DNA of 64,000 nucleotides from Manis javanica (GCF_040802235.1 NC_133156.1:111258173-111322172); one strand, 5' to 3'; counted from the first letter of the stretch, positions 25,640-35,212 are shown. Notes: generated by a model not told the origin, from the sequence alone. Numbers and translations are program-made.

Positions 25640-26300
25640 ATAAAAACCTTAGTTTAAGTGGACAGCTGATGAAAATTAGACTTCTGATTTTTCATTATTG
25701 CTTGGCATTTTGCAATTTCTAATGATGATTAGGATGCAGTCATACTGATTAAAACTGGTGACTAGCAACTGTCTTTACTAATTACACTGTATGTCTAAGT
25801 CAATTGTTTTTTTTAGAGTCACAGTTGAAATTCTAACAATAGCCTAATGACATTAATCTAATTTTGATATTAAAGGAGACTTCTATTTTTTGGTACTAAT
25901 TAGCCTAATGCAAGATTACTGGAAAAGCAGAAAAGTCCAAGGAGTAAAATGAGATAGATACTGTCTGGCATTTGAGAAGAATGATTGATGCTGACAAATA
26001 TGAAATAAAAATTTTAAATAAATAACCTGGATGTTGTTTAAAAGACAAGCTGTTGATTTTATCACTCCCCCTTGCCAAGACACACATGGGTGCCTGTTAA
26101 ATTTGACATTTTTACTCTGATTGTCAATGGCAGTTTAAAGGTGTCTATACTATCCCAGGACAAAGTAACAAATCAACTCCAAGAGCTGTGAAACCGTATC
26201 TGCCAGCTCTTTCCTCTCCCGAGAGCCCATTCCTATTGGCAAGCCAGTAGCTCCGGACACTGGAGAAGTTACGACCCTTGTCTTACCGAGGTTAATGGCA
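25640..26300. promoter_or_regulatory. Candidate conserved non-coding element 3' of FST
   Basis: A repeat-free block 1-1.7 kb beyond the FST poly(A) site contains many homeodomain cores (CTAATGACATTAATC, ACTAATTAGCCTAATG), a PBX/MEIS-like TGATTGATGCTGACA and a TTGTCAATG. Function is inferred from motif density only; conservation could not be tested. Confidence 0.3.
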
Positions 26301-27375
26301 GCCTGTTTGTCTTCTACACCTCCCTTTCCCCTTTCTCTGGGACCCGGGGCTGAAGGCTAACAAAACCCTACAGGGTTCTAATCATTATACAAACTCTGCC
26401 TATCCAAGAGGCCCTTCTTCTTCCATAAGATTCCTCATTTGGTGACCACAGTTGAGAGCAAAACAGTATTCTCTAATCAGTTAATGGTTATTTAAATGAG
26501 ATCCACTTTTTAACAGTACTTGAACCACATCTTTGAAAGAACTTACTCATTTAGCAATGTTGGCAATGTTTGCTCTGTCCCTTCCACAGTCTCAAGCCTC
26601 ATTTCCTTTTATCTTCCACCTCTTTGGTATTTTTAATATGCTTAGGCAATGAATGAGCACTTAATACACTGGAAATTTGTGATTACCTAGTTATGTATTA
26701 CAGGGACGAACTAATGCCCCAAATGCCAGTCTGAGGCTCTTCATAGTGACTTGGCTGTCTAACGTAAACTGCAGAATATTGACACATCTTCCTGTCATGT
26801 GATTACTTATACCCTATGAACCACATCATAGGGTGGACATCAGTGCGGAAATCCACCCCCACCCCATCCTCATTTCACCAAGTCCTTAGAATCTCAGAAC
26901 CATAATACCTATCTCTGTAGTTGATACTGATTTCTAGAATGTGCTTGTCAGACATTATTTTCACTTTTCTTTGTATTGTGCTTGGTTTTTTTAAAAAGAT
27001 CTAGGATCCACTGTAAAGATAAAGAGCGCCCCACGTTATGGAGATGAACTTGCAACAAGGACAGCTAAGATGGTCTTTTTAAAGGGTAAACTAGGTTTGG
27101 TGCATTGTAGGGAGGAACCCACATCTGCAGTTCTTTTCTTTCCTCCCATGGTTAGTGACAGATATGCTCTCACTCCTACAAAGGGGTTGCTGGGCCTCAG
27201 ATCCCTTTATATTTTGAATTCTACAGAGGTAATTTGTGATTTACCTTGCTTTGGAACTTCTACTGTCTCAACCACTTAATTTCAGTGATAACTCTATTTC
27301 TCAGCAAATAGGTTATATACATTTTCACTCAAAAGCTCCAACAACTTCTTATACATCATCAGCAATTGAGACCAT
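26300..27375. other. Unique intergenic stretch downstream of FST
   Basis: No transposon or gene is recognised between the candidate element and the FST poly(A) site. Confidence 0.55.
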
Positions 27376-28469
27376 TGGCTTTTAAATTTTTTTATTTTTT
27401 CACTCATCATTTATTTACAAATACACATTATAACTTTTATATACATTGCACATTTACATGGTAAAAAAGTACAAAACTATATATTTAAATGAATTTATAT
27501 TTAACTTGCCATGTTTGAAAATATAAAATTGCATCAGAAAAAAGTATTATGAAAAGCAAGAAACTTGAACTGATAAAGCTTTGATATAATTTTTAAGTGA
27601 CACATTGGTTGAAAAAGAACTAATTTAAAAGGTACAGCAGACTAGCTTAAAGGAAACACCTAACAACAGTTTGAATGTATAGTATTCCCCTTCCTTCGGT
27701 CTCCCGACTCCCATTACCCCTCAATTTCTTTGGATCTGTAACATTTAAAAGTACATTAGAAATCTAACATTGCTAACATACCCTCTCCCACAAATGTCTT
27801 CATCACAAGAGACCTGAAGCAGGAGTTTCCTCAAAGATGTATCCTCTGTACCTTCTATTTGAGTAAGTTATAATGCCTTTTGGTCAGTCAAGATTCCTTG
27901 TAAACAAAACCCGAGGGATCATGTATGTACAGAATAGGCAGCAGAGAATCCAATAAATAAACATGACAGAAACTGACATGCAAGTTTGTTAAAGCGGGTA
28001 AGAGTCTAACAACAGTGAAATGAAGGGAGACAGATGAGTGAATGAAGAGTAAGGAATGGACTTAAATGGTTTACAAGGAAAAAAAGCTTTTACTTTACAA
28101 GCAAGAGATCTCACAATAAATAACAACTGCTCTTCCTTTCACGAATAAATTTCTTCAAAAACAGGGTGTACAGTCAACCAGACATTTTATGTATAAATTA
28201 TAAAACATGACACAGTATAAATAAATGTCTACAAGTCTCAACTATGGGCCTCATCCAGTAGACCTCACAATGGCCTCCTCTCCGTGTCCAGTGAGTAACA
28301 AGGTGACCTGGGAGAGAGCTTTAGGACAAAGGTCCTTTATGTATAGTTTTCCCCCCAAATAAATAAGCATACACTTATTTACAGTATGGACAATATATAT
28401 TTTTTTCTTTCCTTTTTTTTTTTTTTTCCTGCCCAAAGGCTATGTCAACACTGAACACTGGTGGGGGGT
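27376..28469 (-). other. FST: FST 3' UTR
   Basis: About 1.1 kb follow the TAA before the poly(A) signals. The segment is AT-rich and unique, and I recognise it as matching mammalian FST 3' UTR almost throughout. A near-homopolymer of A (minus strand) lies 40-60 nt after the stop. At least four UUAUUUAU-type AU-rich elements are present (near 28357, 28216, 28115 and 27951). The exact cleavage position is inferred from the poly(A) signals. Confidence 0.85.
27391..27415 (-). terminator. FST: FST polyadenylation signals
   Basis: Two AATAAA hexamers on the minus strand (27410-27415 and 27391-27396) lie at the end of the recognised 3' UTR. Cleavage would be expected 10-25 nt downstream, around 27370-27395. 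Confidence 0.75.
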
Positions 28470-28552
28470 TTACCACTCTAGAATGGAAGATATAGGAAAG
28501 CTGTAGTCCTGGTCTTCATCTTCTTCCTCTTCCTCGGTGTCTTCCGAAATGG
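28470..28552 (-). CDS. FST: FST coding exon 6 (FST344 acidic tail)
   Basis: This exon encodes residues 318-344, [20 protein letters not shown] followed by ISSILEW and TAA (28470-28472). The acidic tail is known to mask the heparin-binding site in domain 1 and makes FST315 the circulating form. The acceptor is ATCTAG ending at 28553. The pyrimidine tract is weak and broken by purines, which fits an alternatively used site. The tail appears identical to the human sequence as I recall it. Confidence 0.96.
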
Positions 28553-31500
28553 CTAGATGGGGGAATACAGGGGAGCTGTTGTTTAAATATGGACAACAAC
28601 AGCGCAGAAGCAGCTCAGTGTATGTTTTCAAAGCCCTCTGATACAGCCATATTACAGCGTTGCATTTTTATGTGACTTGCAGTGAGATGCTTTTTTTTTT
28701 TGGCATCTGCTGTTATGCAATAACTTTTACAAAACTTAAAAAAAAAACAATCTATGAAGTCAAAAACTGCAGAAAGTTCTGAAGAATCAATGGCTCAGGT
28801 TTTACGGGCAGATTCCTGAAATTAGATAAAAAGCGCTCGTGTTCTAGGTATAACTGCTTTGGGTCCTTAATTCAGAGTTAGTAGAGGCAACTGCAAAAAG
28901 CAGCAGCCCACGTGTGATCATATAAAGCTGTCTTTGAAAAAGAAAAACAACAACTTTTGAAGCAGTTAGTTGAAATTCAAGTGTTAATAAAGCAAACAGC
29001 AAAGCATACTACTAAAGCAAAATTAGGGGCAAATGACTAGAAATAGAATTTTAGAGGCAACCCCACTGATGATAATCAGACAAATCCTAAAAGACAGGAA
29101 ACATTCCAGGGAATTTTTCTGTGGATTACTGAACTGCTGGTGAAATTTAGCAGCTACCTTACGTAAACAGAAATGGGCTTGTACAGGGAGGTTTTTGTGC
29201 TTTTTACATCTCCATTTCCTAGGGCTTGCCTGGGAAAGCCTTAAATTGCAGCAAGGTTAAAAAATTACACTTACAGTTGCAAGATCCGGAGTGCTTTACT
29301 TCCAGCAGCACACCTGAGGAGCAGGCAGCTTCCTTCATGGCACACTCACTGGCATACGTGGTATTGTCACTGGCACACACAGGCTCCTCAGACTTATTCT
29401 CAGGGCACAGCTCATCACAGAGAGAGCACCTGCCTCTGCCAACCTTGAAATCCCATAAACACTTTTTTCCACCAGTGCACTGGATATCTTCACAGGACTT
29501 TGCTTCTAGGATATAATACACCCACAGTGAGTGAATTAATTTCCCCTTTCCCCCTTTCTCTAGGTCCCTACCAATGCATATAAACTAACTTATTATTCAC
29601 TAATGGGGATAATGGACATATTATGCAAACATGCTTGGTAATAAAATGGAAACTGAAACACACACACACACACACACACAGTTTCCTATGTATTATAATA
29701 GTGCATAAAAAAGTGCATTTTTTAGAACAGGATTTCACAGTATCCTTGAGTTAAATATGTATTTGATTATTTCCTACAAGTGGGATCTTTTAAAAAAGAA
29801 AGATTTCCATCAGTTATCAGAATCTGGTAACAGATTTTAGAAACTGTTAAGTAATTATTTCTTCCCAGCAAGTCTAGCACTTAAAGCAATGTGTAAAATT
29901 GAGTGAGTTCTAAGTTTTCTAAGACCAAAATTGTTTCCTGTTTCTTGCTGGTATTTCAATATATATGCCAACTCTTCTGGAAGATAATGGTTTCCTTGAG
30001 GAATGCTGTGGTCACAACAGTTTACCCAAACCAGACAATATTTCTTTGTTTGGTAAAACTATGCATTTGGGGAGGCTTTGGACTTACTAGTTAACCCCAC
30101 AGTTTTAACACTAGAACTAGCCTTTTTTTATCCTGTTTTCTCTTTTCTTCCCACAATCCAGAATACCTACTGATACACTTTCCCTCATAGGCTAATCCAA
30201 TCGATCTGCCCAGTAAGCAGGTAGCCTTTCTCAGGTGGCAGGCGCTAGAGTAGGTCACTCCATCATTCCCACAGAGATACTGCTCGGAGGAGGTGGGCTC
30301 TGGGCAAATCCGGTTACATGTCACACAGTAGGCATTATTAGTCTGGTCCACCACGCATGTGGAGCTGCCGGGACAGGAAACTTCCCGACAAGTCTCTGCA
30401 ATAAAGAGGGGAAAAGCATACTGATAAGCAACTTCTGGCCCTTAGGGAGTAAGCATTTGATATTACCAAGGAAGTCAGGAAAGGGGAAGCATCCAGCTTT
30501 CAGAACAACCTGGGAGCCCTGTGGTTTTCAAGAGAAAATTTATGGCTCTAGGTTGGTCCCCTTTGTCTTCTTAAGGAGTCTTTTACAGGTCAGAAAAAGG
30601 TTTCTTTATTTGGTGTCATTATTAGTATTATTATTATGTTCTTACTATGGACTAAACCATCCCCAAGGGGTCTTCTAAGTGGCTCTGCCTCACGGAGAAA
30701 GCTGGAGGCGAACCAAGCAGCACCTACTTTTACATTTGCCCTGGTACTGGACTTCCAGTTCTGGCTGCTCTTTACATCTGGCCTTGAGGAGCGCACACTC
30801 GTTGCGGTAGGTTTTCCCATCCAGCCCACAGACTGGGCCTTTCCAGGTGATATTGGAACAATCTGGGGCACAGACACAGCGGGGTTTGTTCTTCTTGTTC
30901 ATGCGGCATTTCTTCCCAGGGCCACAGTCCACGTTTTCACACGTTTCTATGAGTTGGAAAGAGGCATGGATTAAAAAACAGGGCCATGCAGCAAGCAGGT
31001 CAGCCAAGGAGGGCTGACAGGGCCTTGTGCAATCATGCAGCCATGAGTACACGCACACCGTTGGAGGGGTCCAGGGTATTTCTCAGAGGTTGGGGTATGT
31101 GGGGTATGTGGGATGGGGGAACAGTGGGCTTACCCCATACCCAAGATCTCTCTCAAACTGAGCGGGTCGGCTTGCTAAGAAGTCTGGGAACCTCTGCGGA
31201 CCTTGTTTTGCCTGTAGTGTGTTACAGGCAAGATTCACCTGAATGGCTTAACCAGGGCTGGTGGAAGATAGGGAAACCCAGGAACAAAGCTTTCCTAGTT
31301 TCAAACCCCAGCTGCGCAGTGGGGAAGCTGAGGGTAAGGCGCCCTCTATTGAGGGTCTGCATATTGGGGAGCAAGAGTCCTACCTTTACAGGGGATGCAG
31401 TTGGGGGCACCCCCATTAAAAATCATCCACTTGAAGAGCGTGTTGTCATTTACATCCTCTTCCGTCCACGAGGTGCTCAGTCGACCAGTGCTGCAGCACT

Positions 31501-33473
31501 CCTCCTTGCTCAGCTCTGTCTTGTACAGGACCTGGCAGCGGCCGTTCTTTGCTTGGCGGAGCCAGCAATTTCCAGCTGTGAAGAGGCAGAGGTGGGGAGG
31601 TGGGTGAGCAAGCGGCAGGGCAGGGAGGGTAAGGGAGGCAGCCAAGGTGCAAACGAAGGAGACCGGGGCGGGGATGGAGAGTGAGCTTGGAGGAGGAAAA
31701 GAGAGATGGGACAGAATAAATCGAAGGGAGTGAAGAGGGTAAAGGGAGGGAAGCAAAGACTGAAGAGGTGAGAGGTGGGCAAGGGGGAGGAAGGGAGAGA
31801 GCGAGAAGCCAGACCGCCCTGGCCATATCAGTGTCAGTCACCAGTGACCCAGACACAACACGTGCAGCCTGCATTGACTTTTACTAGACTGTTTACTTTT
31901 ATTCGTCCCATTTCATAACCTGTAGCGACTCGAAGAGCAGATTAAAGCACCTGACAAAAACAGGATGCGACGGATGTTTTTACATGTTGGTTTCATGTAG
32001 GCGGTACGGGTATTATTTGTGACGGGTTAAGAAAGTAAAGTAGGAGAACTTGAGAGAGAGAGAGAGACAGAGACAGACATTCATACACAGGAACAAATCA
32101 AGCAAAAGGCACTCGTGAAAAATGAAAGCAAAAAAGCAACCGGGCCCTGCCCGTAGCTGCCCCGCGCGGCCTCGAGGCAGCCCGCCCGGCCGGCGCGTTT
32201 TGCAATCCGCCAGACCCAGAGGACACTCGCGGCCACCGCGATCTTTCGAAATCTCCGAGGGCTGCTTTCCCCGGCGCCCACGTCCCGGACACCCAGGCAG
32301 CGCCTCGCCCCGAAGGGCGGGCTACTCAGATTAGTGCGGTGCAGGCGGCCAGGGGCAGTGCCCGGGGAAGGGGGGCAGTTTGCAAGAGACTTAAAATGGT
32401 AACGCTAAAGCAAGGAAGTTACACGTCTGTTTCAAGGAAAGTAGAGGGGAAAAAAGAAAAGGAGAAAGGCTTCCTACCATTTCACGATAACGTACACCTA
32501 TCTCCTACCTACCAAGAAATCTTTGCAAGTCATTTTTTCCCTTCCCCCCTTTCAAGGCTCGGATTTTGGTTAGGAAGACTTCTCAGGGATCATACATTGT
32601 AACTAACAATAACCGGACAGCAAGCTACTATTATTATTTTTTAAAAATCTGCCTAAAGACGAAATGAATCTGATTTTTAAAAACAAACTTTAGAAATTGG
32701 CATCTCAGAATTTATACCAGTTGTGGGCTCCTCACGGTTCTACAGAAAGCCAACAGAGGAATGAGTCAAAGGGGAAAAAATGGTAAACTACACAAAACAC
32801 TCCGGAATAATAACTTGTTGGGTCTTCTTCTTCTTGTTTTTTTTGCGGGGTTGAAGGAAGGGGGTTAGAAGAAGCATCCACTAGGCAGAAAGCTACTTCC
32901 CTCTAAAAATTTCAGCACCCACATTTCCAAGTTTGGGCAAAGTTTCTGAAACCACGTTCCCCAGCGACCGAAGAAATTTCAGTATCCCCCGCCCCAGTCA
33001 TTTAAAAAAGTACCCAAAAGATGTGGGAGTAAGAAAGCTTGCAAATGGGTAGACTGAAATCTCTGGGCTACTGATGCCTGTCCCCTTCGTAAAAGCCAAA
33101 CAGGGGAGATAACATCAAAACTGAGTGTATCCAGAACTTGGAGCATCTAACCCTAACTACTGAAGGACTCCAGCTCACTCCCTTTCCTTGTAAAGGATAA
33201 CCGCACTCCAAACTCGGCTCCCAGTCCTAACGTGTCACTGCCTTCAGTTTTCCCACTCCTCTCCATCCCAGAGTTGCTAAGTTGGTCCAACATCTGAGAG
33301 CAGCGTTGCTCAGAACAGACCCATGGAGACGACAGAAAGTACAAACCCCTGCCCTCAGCCAAGCCTCCAGCGCATCCCCCTCGCTTACCCTGCGCGCTGC
33401 GGTCCTCCATGAACTGGCAGAGTAGCAGCAGGAGGAGGCAAAGCCCGCCGGGCTGGTGCCTGGGACGGACCAT
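28470..33473 (-). CDS. FST: Follistatin, complete six-exon coding region (344 aa)
   Basis: Follistatin is a secreted, cysteine-rich glycoprotein that binds and neutralises activins, myostatin and some BMPs outside the cell. The coding sequence joins 33473-33389, 31575-31384, 30946-30728, 30395-30171, 29505-29275 and 28552-28470 on the minus strand, 1035 nt in all. Every intron has GT/AG ends and is in phase 1. The product has a signal peptide (1-29), an N-terminal domain (30-92), three follistatin domains (about 93-165, 166-240, 241-317) and an acidic tail (318-344). This is exactly the length known for mammalian FST344. The start is chosen because ATG at 33473 opens the signal peptide and has a strong Kozak context (A at -3, G at +4). 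I see no frameshift or stop, so the gene looks intact. Identification is from recognised family sequence and is very secure. Confidence 0.98.
28553..28815 (-). other. FST: FST317 alternative 3' exon segment
   Basis: A second acceptor, TTTCAG at 28816-28821, lies 263 nt upstream of the FST344 acceptor. Splicing exon 5 to 28815 joins T to GA and makes a TGA stop directly after N317. This is the 317-residue precursor (mature FST288), the cell-surface-bound form. The extra 263 nt and the whole acidic-tail exon then become 3' UTR. The preceding tract is U-rich (CTTTTTATCTAATTTCAG). Both acceptors are visible; their relative use cannot be judged from sequence. Confidence 0.88.
29275..29505 (-). CDS. 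FST: FST coding exon 5: follistatin domain 3
   Basis: This exon encodes residues 241-317, follistatin domain 3, which contacts the N-terminal domain of the partner follistatin in the 2:1 complex with activin. The peptide runs from [10 protein letters not shown] to KHSGSCN with ten cysteines and the Kazal core [12 protein letters not shown]. The conserved sequon N288-T-T is present. A second sequon, N277-K-S, appears in CPENKSEE, where I recall DSKS in human. The acceptor is CCTAG ending at 29506 and the donor is GTAAGT at 29269-29274. The exon ends with one base, T, of codon 318; that base is used differently by the two isoforms. Confidence 0.97.
29506..30170 (-). other. FST: FST intron 4 (665 bp) with CA repeat
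   Basis: A GT/AG intron containing one (CA)n microsatellite at 29657-29680. It is otherwise unique and AT-rich. Confidence 0.85.
29657..29680. repeat. (CA)n microsatellite in FST intron 4
   Basis: About twelve uninterrupted CA units. Confidence 0.95.
30171..30395 (-). CDS. FST: FST coding exon 4: follistatin domain 2
   Basis: This exon encodes residues 166-240, follistatin domain 2, which with domain 1 wraps the type II receptor site of activin. It begins [14 protein letters not shown] and keeps all ten expected cysteines and the Kazal signature [12 protein letters not shown]. The acceptor is TTGCAG ending at 30396 and the donor is GTAGGT at 30165-30170. The exon is 225 nt, phase 1 at both ends. 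Small differences from the human protein as I remember it are E170/S172 in CREVSC and a threonine in CPEPTSSEQ; none touches a cysteine. Confidence 0.97.
30396..30727 (-). other. FST: FST intron 3 (332 bp)
   Basis: A short GT/AG intron between follistatin domains 1 and 2, with an ATTATT-rich stretch near 30616-30635. No other element is seen. Confidence 0.85.
30728..30946 (-). CDS. FST: FST coding exon 3: follistatin domain 1
   Basis: This exon encodes residues 93-165, follistatin domain 1: an EGF-like hairpin followed by a Kazal-like module. It starts [11 protein letters not shown]. The basic stretch K104-R115 ([12 protein letters not shown]) is the known heparan-sulfate binding site that tethers the shorter isoform to cell surfaces. 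An N-glycosylation sequon N124-I-T is present, as in other mammals. The Kazal signature [12 protein letters not shown] is intact. The acceptor is CATAG at 30947-30951 and the donor is GTAGGT at 30722-30727. Residue 163 is lysine in QYQGKCK, where I recall arginine in human. Confidence 0.97.
30947..31383 (-). other. FST: FST intron 2 (437 bp)
   Basis: A short GT/AG intron. A small direct repeat of GGGGTATGT occurs near 31092-31110. I see nothing else in it. Confidence 0.85.
31384..31575 (-). CDS. FST: FST coding exon 2: N-terminal domain
   Basis: This exon encodes residues 29-92, the N-terminal domain that starts the mature protein ([18 protein letters not shown]). It is known to contact the type I receptor-binding surface of activin. 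Six cysteines are visible (C32, C43, C56, C57, C88, C91), with the tryptophan-bearing segments STSWTEED and LFKWMIF that form the hydrophobic face. The acceptor is CACAG at 31576-31580 and the donor is GTAGGA at 31378-31383. The exon is 192 nt and phase 1 at both ends, so it could be skipped without a frameshift. Confidence 0.97.
31576..33388 (-). other. FST: FST intron 1 (1813 bp)
   Basis: This is the longest FST intron. It holds a CpG-rich patch (32130-32340), a short GA repeat at 32051-32068 and, just upstream of exon 2, an unusually long pyrimidine-rich stretch on the transcript strand (about 31578-31805). The remainder is unique with no transposon recognised. Open frames on both strands here are shadows. 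Confidence 0.85.
33389..33473 (-). CDS. FST: FST coding exon 1: signal peptide
   Basis: This exon encodes residues 1-28 and the first base of codon 29. The peptide begins [10 protein letters not shown] and continues into a leucine run (LCLLLLLLC), the hydrophobic core of a secretion signal. Cleavage is known to occur after residue 29 in the family. The donor is GTAAGC at 33383-33388, directly after CAGG. The ATG context CCCCAGGATGG is close to the Kozak consensus. The next in-frame stop lies well inside intron 1, so the longer open frame seen there is read-through, not coding. Residue 4 is proline; I recall alanine in human. Confidence 0.97.
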
Positions 33474-33632
33474 CCTGGGGACAGGCGCGGGGCGATGAGC
33501 GCGGCGGCGCGGGGAGCGGGCGCGGCGGCTGGTGGCTTGGGCGAGCGGCGCGCGTCGCAGAGGCGATCAGCGGAGGGCGCAGCGATCCCGGCGCAGCCCC
33601 GCGCTCGCCGCCGGCCGCCCGCGCGATTCAAT

Positions 33633-33667
33633 GGACGTCAGAAGCCGGGCGCAGCCGCGCTTTAAAT
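33633..33667 (-). promoter_or_regulatory. FST: Candidate FST core promoter: TATA-like box and CRE-like site
   Basis: On the minus strand an ATTTAAAG TATA-like box (33660-33667) is followed by TGACGTCC (33633-33640), one base from a CRE. A second TATA-like CTTTTAAAAG lies at 33773-33782. Which one sets the start site is not decidable here. If the first is used, transcription would begin near 33630 with a 5' UTR of about 160 nt. The setting is a CpG island. Confidence 0.45.
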
Positions 33668-35178
33668 CTAGACTGGGGTCTCCACGGTTTGCGGTGGGCG
33701 GTCTCCCAGTGTGTGGGGCAGTGGGAGGGCGGCCGCGAGCGAGGGTGTGCGCCGCTTCTTGGGGGTGGGGAGCTTTTAAAAGTTCAGTGTGAATCAGGTG
33801 ACATTTCCCACCTTCTGGAAACCCTTCCTAATTATCTGTTGGAGGTGCCCGAAATCAAAGCGGCAGGAGGGAATCGCTGAGTTCTTATTTGCGTAGGAGC
33901 AAGAGGGAGGGGGAAGGCGACCGGGGCGGGGGGTGGGGGCTACGCTTCGGGGGTGGGGAGTGGGGAAGAACACCCACTTCAAGTCTGTACGCCGCCGCTC
34001 GCCAGCAGCGCCGGCGCGCCGGGGGTGGCGGGTGTGCAAATGTGCGGGAGGGGGGGGCGAGGTGGGGGCGCTGGGGCAGGCGGCGGGTGGAGCTGGGGCG
34101 ACCCGCGAGTTTGTCTCCGCACAGCCTCTGTTCTGCTCCAGAAAGACTTTGCAAACGCACAGAGAACCCCGAGCTGCTGAAATATCCCGCCCGCGGTAGA
34201 GTCGGACCGCGCCTGCCCCGCTGCTTCGCTGGGGCGCGCTGCAGCTTTAGGCCCCCGCAGGCTGGGCGCCGGACCCGGCGAGGTTTTGTGTCTGGGTCTG
34301 TTTGAGTCTTCCTCGGTGGCCACCGGAGCCCAGAGTCGAGGCGAAGAAGCTCGGCCACGGCCCCTTCCACCTTGGCTGAGCGGGGCTGAGACGCGGCCCT
34401 CGGTCTCCAGGAGTTCGAGGCAAACAAAAATGTTTAACACCTCCGGCCCAGCCTCCCCCCGTCACAGTCTCGCCATCTCCCTTTCTTTTCTCCCCTTTCA
34501 CTTCGCGGCGTCTGGAGACGGTGCCCCGAGCTGGGGCGCCGACGTAGGCGGTCTGCCCCACCCCCCCCACTCCCCGGCTCAGAGACTCCTCAGTTTCTGT
34601 CCTGTGTGTCTCTGTCTCTCCCAGTCTCCTTCCCGGCTCGCTCGCTTTCGCTCTCGCTCTCTCTCTCTCGGTTCGCGGAATAAAAAAGATTGCAACATCG
34701 ATAATGAACTTCTGTAGCCTCAGTTTATTAAGCACAGTGCCTGGCATTCTTCGCTGAAAGTTGGCGAGTCTCTCATTTATAACATTTTTGGCACCGCTGA
34801 ATGAAACTGAGGAGGCGATATTTCCTTTTATACAAAACGATTACTTCACGGAAAATGCTGTATTGTTTATTCCAAAGCTGCCTTTTAAATTTCTATTCTT
34901 TTCACTTTGGGAGCCCGAAGGACAACAGACAGCGAAGTATGCAGACAAAATTCTTGGACATTCGCAGGTCACTGGGATTTGTTCTCCTAAGGATTTCAAA
35001 TCCGCCCCTCAAGTCTGTCTCCCCCCCCCTGCAGACCGCCCCCCTTCCACTCCTCCACTCGCCCTCCCACTCCCCATCTTTCACAACCCCTCCCTACTCC
35101 CTCCACAACTGCAAATAACTCAGTGATAACAGATTTTTTTCCACCAACTGCAGGAGATAGTGCTAATCTTTTAATAAA

Positions 35179-35212
35179 AGATCCCATTACAATGGGATCT
35201 GTCTGGACAGAC
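35179..35212. promoter_or_regulatory. 22-bp palindrome next to SMAD-box pair upstream of FST
   Basis: Perfect 10-bp arms AGATCCCATT and AATGGGATCT are separated by AC (35179-35200). The centre, ATTACAAT, holds a homeobox core and a SOX-type ACAAT. Immediately following, GTCTGGACAGAC (35201-35212) contains inverted GTCTG/CAGAC SMAD boxes and is one base from the GTCTAGAC palindrome. It lies about 1.7 kb upstream of the FST ATG. Regulatory function is inferred only. Confidence 0.4.

Larger units (their letters stand above)
33380..34700. promoter_or_regulatory. FST: CpG island over FST exon 1 and proximal promoter
   Basis: GC content rises sharply and CpG is frequent from exon 1 through about 1.2 kb upstream, in contrast to the AT-rich surroundings. 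Smaller CpG-rich patches occur in intron 1 (32130-32340) and upstream (35300-35440). ATCAAAG, a TCF/LEF core motif, lies at 33854-33860, about 380 nt before the ATG. FST is a known Wnt target, so this is plausible but unproven. Several long open frames here on both strands are composition artefacts. Confidence 0.85.

Noticed and set aside
30986-31684. 232-codon plus-strand open frame across FST exons 2-3
   Set aside because: It is antisense to verified FST exons and introns, has no domain and reads through pyrimidine/purine-biased DNA.
31446-31874. Minus-strand 142-codon frame overlapping exon 2
   Set aside because: It is in a different frame from the FST exon 2 coding sequence and derives mostly from the polypyrimidine tract.
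33885-34747. Several overlapping 130-180-codon frames on both strands
   Set aside because: They are low-complexity Arg/Pro/Gly products of CpG-island composition, without recognisable motifs.
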